Below, one piece after another: positions 60,546 through 64,000 of a DNA stretch of 64,000 bases (the stretch's first letter is position 1; each line of letters starts with the position of its first letter). A program made the translations under genes and the position numbers. The notes beneath the pieces were generated by a model. It saw nothing but the letters and a program-made list of their open reading frames with translations. It was not told the DNA's origin and did no database searches. Origin of the DNA: Arthrobacter sp. RIT-PI-e (GTDB taxonomy: Bacteria > Actinomycetota > Actinomycetes > Actinomycetales > Micrococcaceae). The stretch spans positions 1 to 64,000 of the forward strand of contig NZ_LGIU01000085.1 of assembly GCF_001187915.1 (NCBI RefSeq), read 5' to 3'.

Positions 60546-61057
60546 TCGCGCCATGTCGTCGTGGACCCCGGGTACGGCCACCTGCAACTCGTCCCGCACC
60601 CCGATGTCGTCCCGTGCTTCCAGCACCCGAAGGCCGATGACGGCATCGTCGCCGATCTCCGGAAAACCTGCGACGATGCAGGGGTGACCATCGCCTCCAT
60701 GCTGCTGTGCTGTGCTGGGCGCCACCGGACGCGGACGAATGCCTGGCACCCATCCACGAGTGGAGGCGAGGCTGTCGAACCCATCGTGGACCACGCCCTG
60801 CGCCACATCACCGATCTGCCGGGTGACCCGGGACGGGTGCACCAGCACCTGAAGGTGGGCGGCGTCGTCCGGGGCGTTCTGCACCGAGCCCGGCGAGACG
60901 GGCTTCCACGACCGCGGGGACTCCGTGGTGGTCCCGAGCGTGTTCGTCGAGAACGAGCAGGCCGAGGAGGTCTTCCGGTTCCAGCCCGAGAGCATCACCG
61001 CCTCGATCGGGCAGGCGCGGGTATGACCGCCCCGATACGGAACGGGGAGGTCTCCTG
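60546..61057. other. Decayed sequence between iolC and the sugar porter
   Basis: Contains an open C-terminal fragment at 60856-61026 (57 residues, from a stop) that ends GFHDRGDSVVVPSVFVENEQ followed by EVFRFQPESITASIGQARV. It looks like the tail of a real protein but I could not identify it. The rest is scrambled. Confidence 0.45.
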
Positions 61058-62473
61058 ATGGCCTCGTCCTCCGCTTCCGTCGCGTCCGACGCCGACCTCC
61101 CGAAGGGCGGTCAGGACAGGTTCCTCCGCCGGGTCACCTGGATCGCCACCCTGGGTGGTCTGCTGTTCGGCTTCGACACCGGTGTCATCAACGGCGCGCT
61201 GCCCTTCATGGAGGAGGATCTCGGGCTGACCCCGTTCACCGAGGGCTTGGTGGCCAGTTCGCTGGTGTTCGGTGCCGCGTTCGGCGCGGTGACCGGCGGT
61301 CGTCTCGCCGACCGCTACGGCCGTAAGCGCATGATCATCGTGCTCGCCATCATCTTCCTCGTCGGCACGCTCGGGGCCTCCTTCGCCCCGAACGTCACGG
61401 TCATGGTGATCTCGCGGTTGGTACTCGGCCTCGCCGTCGGTGGAGCGTCCGTGATGGTGCCCATCTACCTCGCGGAGCTCTCCCCGGCGTCGCGCCGTGG
61501 CCAGATGGTCACCCGCAACGAACTGATGATCGTGACCGGTCAGCTCATCGCGTTCACCACCAACGCGGTGATCGGCAACACCTTCGGTGAGTCCGAGGGC
61601 GTGTGGCGGTGGATGCTGGTGATCGCGACCATTCCCGCGATCGGCCTATGGGTGGGCATGCACTTCGTCCCGGAGAGCCCCCGCTGGTTGGCCTCCACCG
61701 GTAACTTCGGGGCGACCCTCTCGGTGCTCCGGCAGATCCGCGACAGGGAAGCGGCCCGCGAGGAGTTCGAGGAGGTGCAGACCCTCGCCGTCGAGGACTA
61801 CAGGGCGAAGATGGGCACGTTCAAGGACCTGAGCGAGCCGTGGTTGAAGCGGGTGTTCCTCGTCGGCCTCGGGCTCGCGGTGATCCAGCAGATCACCGGC
61901 GTGAACTCGATCATGTACTACGGCACGCAGATCCTCACCGACGCCGGCTTCGGCGCCCAGGCGGCGTTGACGGCGAACATCGCCAACGGCGTAATCTCCG
62001 TGGCGGCGACCTTCCTCGGTATCTGGCTCCTCGGCAAGGTGGGCCGCAGGCCCATGCTCATGGTGGGCCAGATGGGAACCACGGCGGCGCTCCTCGCGAT
62101 CGGGATCGTATCCCTGGTCCTGCCCGAGGGCACCACCCGCGGGTTCGTGATCCTCGCGTTCACGGTGACGTTCCTCGCATTCCAGCAGGGTGCCATCTCC
62201 CCGGTGACGTGGCTGATGCTCTCGGAGATCTTCCCCCTGAGGATCCGCGGGCTGGGGATGGGCCTCTCGGTGTTCGTGCTGTGGATGGTGAACTTCATGG
62301 TGAGCTTCAGCTTCCCGATCCTCGTGGACGCCATCTCGATCTCGAACACCTTCTTCGTGTTCGTGGTCCTCGGCATCGGCGCGATCCTCTTCGCCTACAG
62401 GTTCATCCCCGAGACCCGCGGCAAGAGCCTCGAGGAGCTCGAACAGGAGTTCAAGGGCGAGACCACCGGCTGA
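61058..62473 (+). CDS. Sugar porter MFS transporter, IolT-like
   Basis: 471 residues, 12 helices, inner membrane; H+-symport of a sugar or polyol, most likely myo-inositol by context. Motifs: GGLLFGFDTGVINGALP (helix 1), GGRLADRYGRKRMIIV, PESPRWLASTG, QQITGVNSIMYYGTQI and PETRGKSLEELEQEF. ATG 61058 behind GGGAGG. It is the only intact gene of the old iol locus. Confidence 0.92.
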   Translation: MASSSASVASDADLPKGGQDRFLRRVTWIATLGGLLFGFDTGVINGALPFMEEDLGLTPFTEGLVASSLVFGAAFGAVTGGRLADRYGRKRMIIVLAIIFLVGTLGASFAPNVTVMVISRLVLGLAVGGASVMVPIYLAELSPASRRGQMVTRNELMIVTGQLIAFTTNAVIGNTFGESEGVWRWMLVIATIPAIGLWVGMHFVPESPRWLASTGNFGATLSVLRQIRDREAAREEFEEVQTLAVEDYRAKMGTFKDLSEPWLKRVFLVGLGLAVIQQITGVNSIMYYGTQILTDAGFGAQAALTANIANGVISVAATFLGIWLLGKVGRRPMLMVGQMGTTAALLAIGIVSLVLPEGTTRGFVILAFTVTFLAFQQGAISPVTWLMLSEIFPLRIRGLGMGLSVFVLWMVNFMVSFSFPILVDAISISNTFFVFVVLGIGAILFAYRFIPETRGKSLEELEQEFKGETTG

Positions 62474-62489
62474 CGTCGGAGTGGCAGCG

Positions 62490-62990
62490 GGCCATGAATC
62501 TCCGGTCACCCGGGGAGTGGTGCCCGCCGTCGTCCACGACTGTGCGGCCCATGGTGACGAGCGCGGAACTCCTCGGGACCCCCGGTAGAGCGGACTCGTA
62601 CCCGTCGCAGATCCGGGTACCGATGCTGCCGTGCCGGCCGGAGGTTGACCCCGGCAGTGCGGAGGACCTTGTCCGGCTCGTGCCCCCTGAGCATCTTCTC
62701 GTCCAGCTCGGCGACGTCGTCGCGTACCCGGTTCTCGATGAGCGCCGGCGGGTTGCCGTCGACCCTGCGCAACCGCACGATGCTGTAGGTGCGCTCGCCG
62801 ACGGGCAGTCCGAACCCCCGTGGACCGCCTCGTCGGCGAGGACGTGCGCGAGGGACAGTATTCGTTCTCGATCCGGCGCCCGGTGCGAACCTGCCGGTAT
62901 GGATCGCCGCCTCGGTGCCCTGCACCATCTGGTGGTAGAGCGGGACGGTGATGCGGCAGACCTCTTCGGGCACCCCGTGCTGCCGATGGT
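62490..62990 (-). pseudogene. GntR/UTRA-family regulator, deleted and frameshifted
   Basis: Minus strand: VPLYHQMVQGTEAAIHTGRF begins a GntR winged helix, but the recognition helices are missing. Then LPVGERTYSIVRLRRVDGNP with ALIENRVRDDVAEL and VLRTAGVNL belong to a UTRA effector domain, and a further frame gives CDGYESALPGVPRSSALVTM with GRTVVDDGG. About 80 residues between the two domains are lost and at least two shifts are present. It is probably the old inositol regulator (GntR-type IolR). Confidence 0.78.
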
Positions 62991-63194
62991 ATGAAGTGCT
63001 GACGTGTGGTTCGGGGCATTCACAGCGATCGCAGTGCGCCCAACCACCGGTGACACTCCAGTGGTCCGATCCGTCGTCCAGCAGGCCTCCATGGTGATCT
63101 CGCTCCTGTTCCGCGGAGCGGCACCCGGCACCCTTACCGGTGGAGGGCCCACCAACTGCATCGGTCGTCGCTCCACGGGCCCGATCTGCGCCGT

Positions 63195-63453
63195 CCTCCT
63201 CCCGATGGCCATCCGCGGTTTCGCCATGGGCCTCGCGGTTTTCTCGCCCTGGACCGTCAAGGCCGCCATGTCCCTCCTGTTCCCGATCCTCAACGACGCC
63301 CTCGGCTCCACGGGGACGTTCGGCCTGTTCGTCGCGGTGAACATCGTGTCCTTCCTGTTCGTCCGCAAGTTCGTGCCGGAGACCAAGGGTCTGTCCCTCG
63401 AGGAGCTCGAGGCCCGGTTCCGCACCGAGGGTGAGGCAGCGCGGGTAGCGTGA
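63195..63453 (+). pseudogene. C-terminal remnant of a second sugar porter
   Basis: MAIRGFAMGLAVFSPWTVKA, AMSLLFPILNDALGSTGTFG, and VRKFVPETKGLSLEELEARF, i.e. the last three helices and the PETKG tail of a sugar porter, similar to the intact one upstream. The frame is open from 63004 but the sequence before 63195 is not porter-like. About 80% of the protein is gone. Confidence 0.78.
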
Positions 63454-63477
63454 CCCGGAAGGGTCCGAGGCGGTAGA

Positions 63478-63514
63478 AAGAGTGGTCGGCCCTTCTGGGG
63501 GGCCGGCCACTCTT
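63478..63514 (+). terminator. Terminator after the porter remnant
   Basis: AAGAGTGG-T-CGGCC (63478-63491) pairs with GGCCG-G-CCACTCTT (63501-63514), with one G-U pair. A solid stem, last relic of the locus. Confidence 0.75.
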
Positions 63515-63586
63515 CCCGTCTCTGCACCTCCGCGCCCATGCACGGGGAGGTGCAGGCCCTGCTTCCGACCCTCGAGGACGTTCCCC

Positions 63587-64000
63587 ATGCACCTGACGCT
63601 CGACCCCGTCCCCTTCTCCGCCCCGGACGCCGAGCTGCTCCGGGACGCGCAGCAGGCCGAGCTGCACGTCCGCTACGGCAGCGGGGACCACGAACCCGGT
63701 GAACCTCCCACCGCGGACAACGTCCCGTTCTTCCTGGTGGCGCGCACATCGGACGGCACCGCCGTCGGTTGCGGGGGGTTGCGTCCCCTGCCCGACGGCG
63801 GCCTCGAGGTGAAGCGGATGTACGTGGTGCCGGAGCTGCGCGGACGCGGGATCGCCACCGCGATCCTCCGGCGCATCGAGCGGGAGGCGCTGGCGTCGGG
63901 GTGCAGCGAACTGCTGCTCGAGACGGGGACCGAGCAGCCGGACGCCATGCGCTTCTACGAACGGGAGGGCTACCACCGCATCCCCGCCTTCGGTGCCTAC
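63587..64000 (+). CDS. GNAT acetyltransferase (cut by window edge)
   Basis: First 138 residues of a GNAT protein. MHLTLDPVPFSAPDAELLRD is the N-terminus; GCGGLRPLPDGGLEVKRMYV and the acetyl-CoA loop LRGRGIATAILRRIEREAL are clear, then AMRFYEREGYHRIPAFG. GAGGACG precedes ATG 63587. Substrate unknown. Confidence 0.9.
   Translation, partial: MHLTLDPVPFSAPDAELLRDAQQAELHVRYGSGDHEPGEPPTADNVPFFLVARTSDGTAVGCGGLRPLPDGGLEVKRMYVVPELRGRGIATAILRRIEREALASGCSELLLETGTEQPDAMRFYEREGYHRIPAFGAY

Overview
The window is a stretch of very GC-rich bacterial chromosome. Short AGGAG-type ribosome sites, many leaderless starts (TANNNT box followed 6-7 nt later by ATG), a DinB/mycothiol-type enzyme, a SigK-like ECF factor and many Micrococcales-type families (TIGR03885-like oxidoreductase next to a GH13, MFS small subunit, YtxH/CsbD/GlsB stress proteins) point to an actinobacterium of the Micrococcales. 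The genus cannot be fixed from sequence alone. No phage, CRISPR array, rRNA or complete insertion sequence was seen. There is one tRNA, tRNA-Ala(CGC).

Layout. 1-5749: L-rhamnose catabolism. A minus-strand operon rhaI-rhaEW-rhaB (rhaB cut by the window edge) is divergent from a LacI-family regulator followed by the mutarotase rhaM. 5769-9017: GH65 disaccharide phosphorylase plus a frameshifted beta-phosphoglucomutase. 9398-11263: NmrA-like and HpcH/CitE-like enzymes. 11264-16160: a gene-poor, scarred stretch holding remnants of a serine recombinase, a GNAT and an alpha/beta hydrolase around an intact DHA2 efflux pump and its TetR regulator. 16165-19058: stress and membrane genes (YrzE-like, CsbD, MarR, GlsB). 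19116-20474: an LldD-type lactate dehydrogenase carrying the same operator as the rhamnose operon. 20544-31740: redox enzymes, an SGNH hydrolase, membrane proteins, GH15, S10 peptidase, another DHA2 pump and tRNA-Ala.

31796-46686 is housekeeping and accessory: frameshifted GH13, CtaG/DUF2243, AlkB, GT2 synthase, orphan sigK, PNPOx-like protein, aldo-keto reductase, SRPBCC, medium-chain reductase. 46941-55130 combines alpha-glucan/trehalose metabolism (LLM oxidoreductase + GH13, malQ) with an OFA-family transporter and its tiny small subunit, a frameshifted MBL hydrolase and a MarR regulator. 55288-60026: YtxH-like repeat protein, Zn alcohol dehydrogenase, Nei/Fpg glycosylase, secreted GH26-like enzyme. 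60331-63453 is a decayed myo-inositol locus: iolC fragment, intact IolT-like sugar porter, GntR/UTRA pseudogene and the C-terminus of a second porter. A GNAT gene runs off the right end.

How the genes work together. RhaM, RhaI, RhaB and RhaEW should take rhamnose to DHAP and L-lactaldehyde/L-lactate. The perfect match between the rha operator (4222-4233) and the site upstream of lldD (20463-20474) suggests that the LacI regulator also controls oxidation of that lactate to pyruvate, although lldD lies about 16 kb away. Three otherwise normal genes (pgmB, a GH13, an MBL hydrolase) are each broken by one missing base in a G/C homopolymer, which looks more like base-calling error than gene death. 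The iol, GNAT, recombinase and hydrolase remnants carry multiple lesions and are genuine decay.
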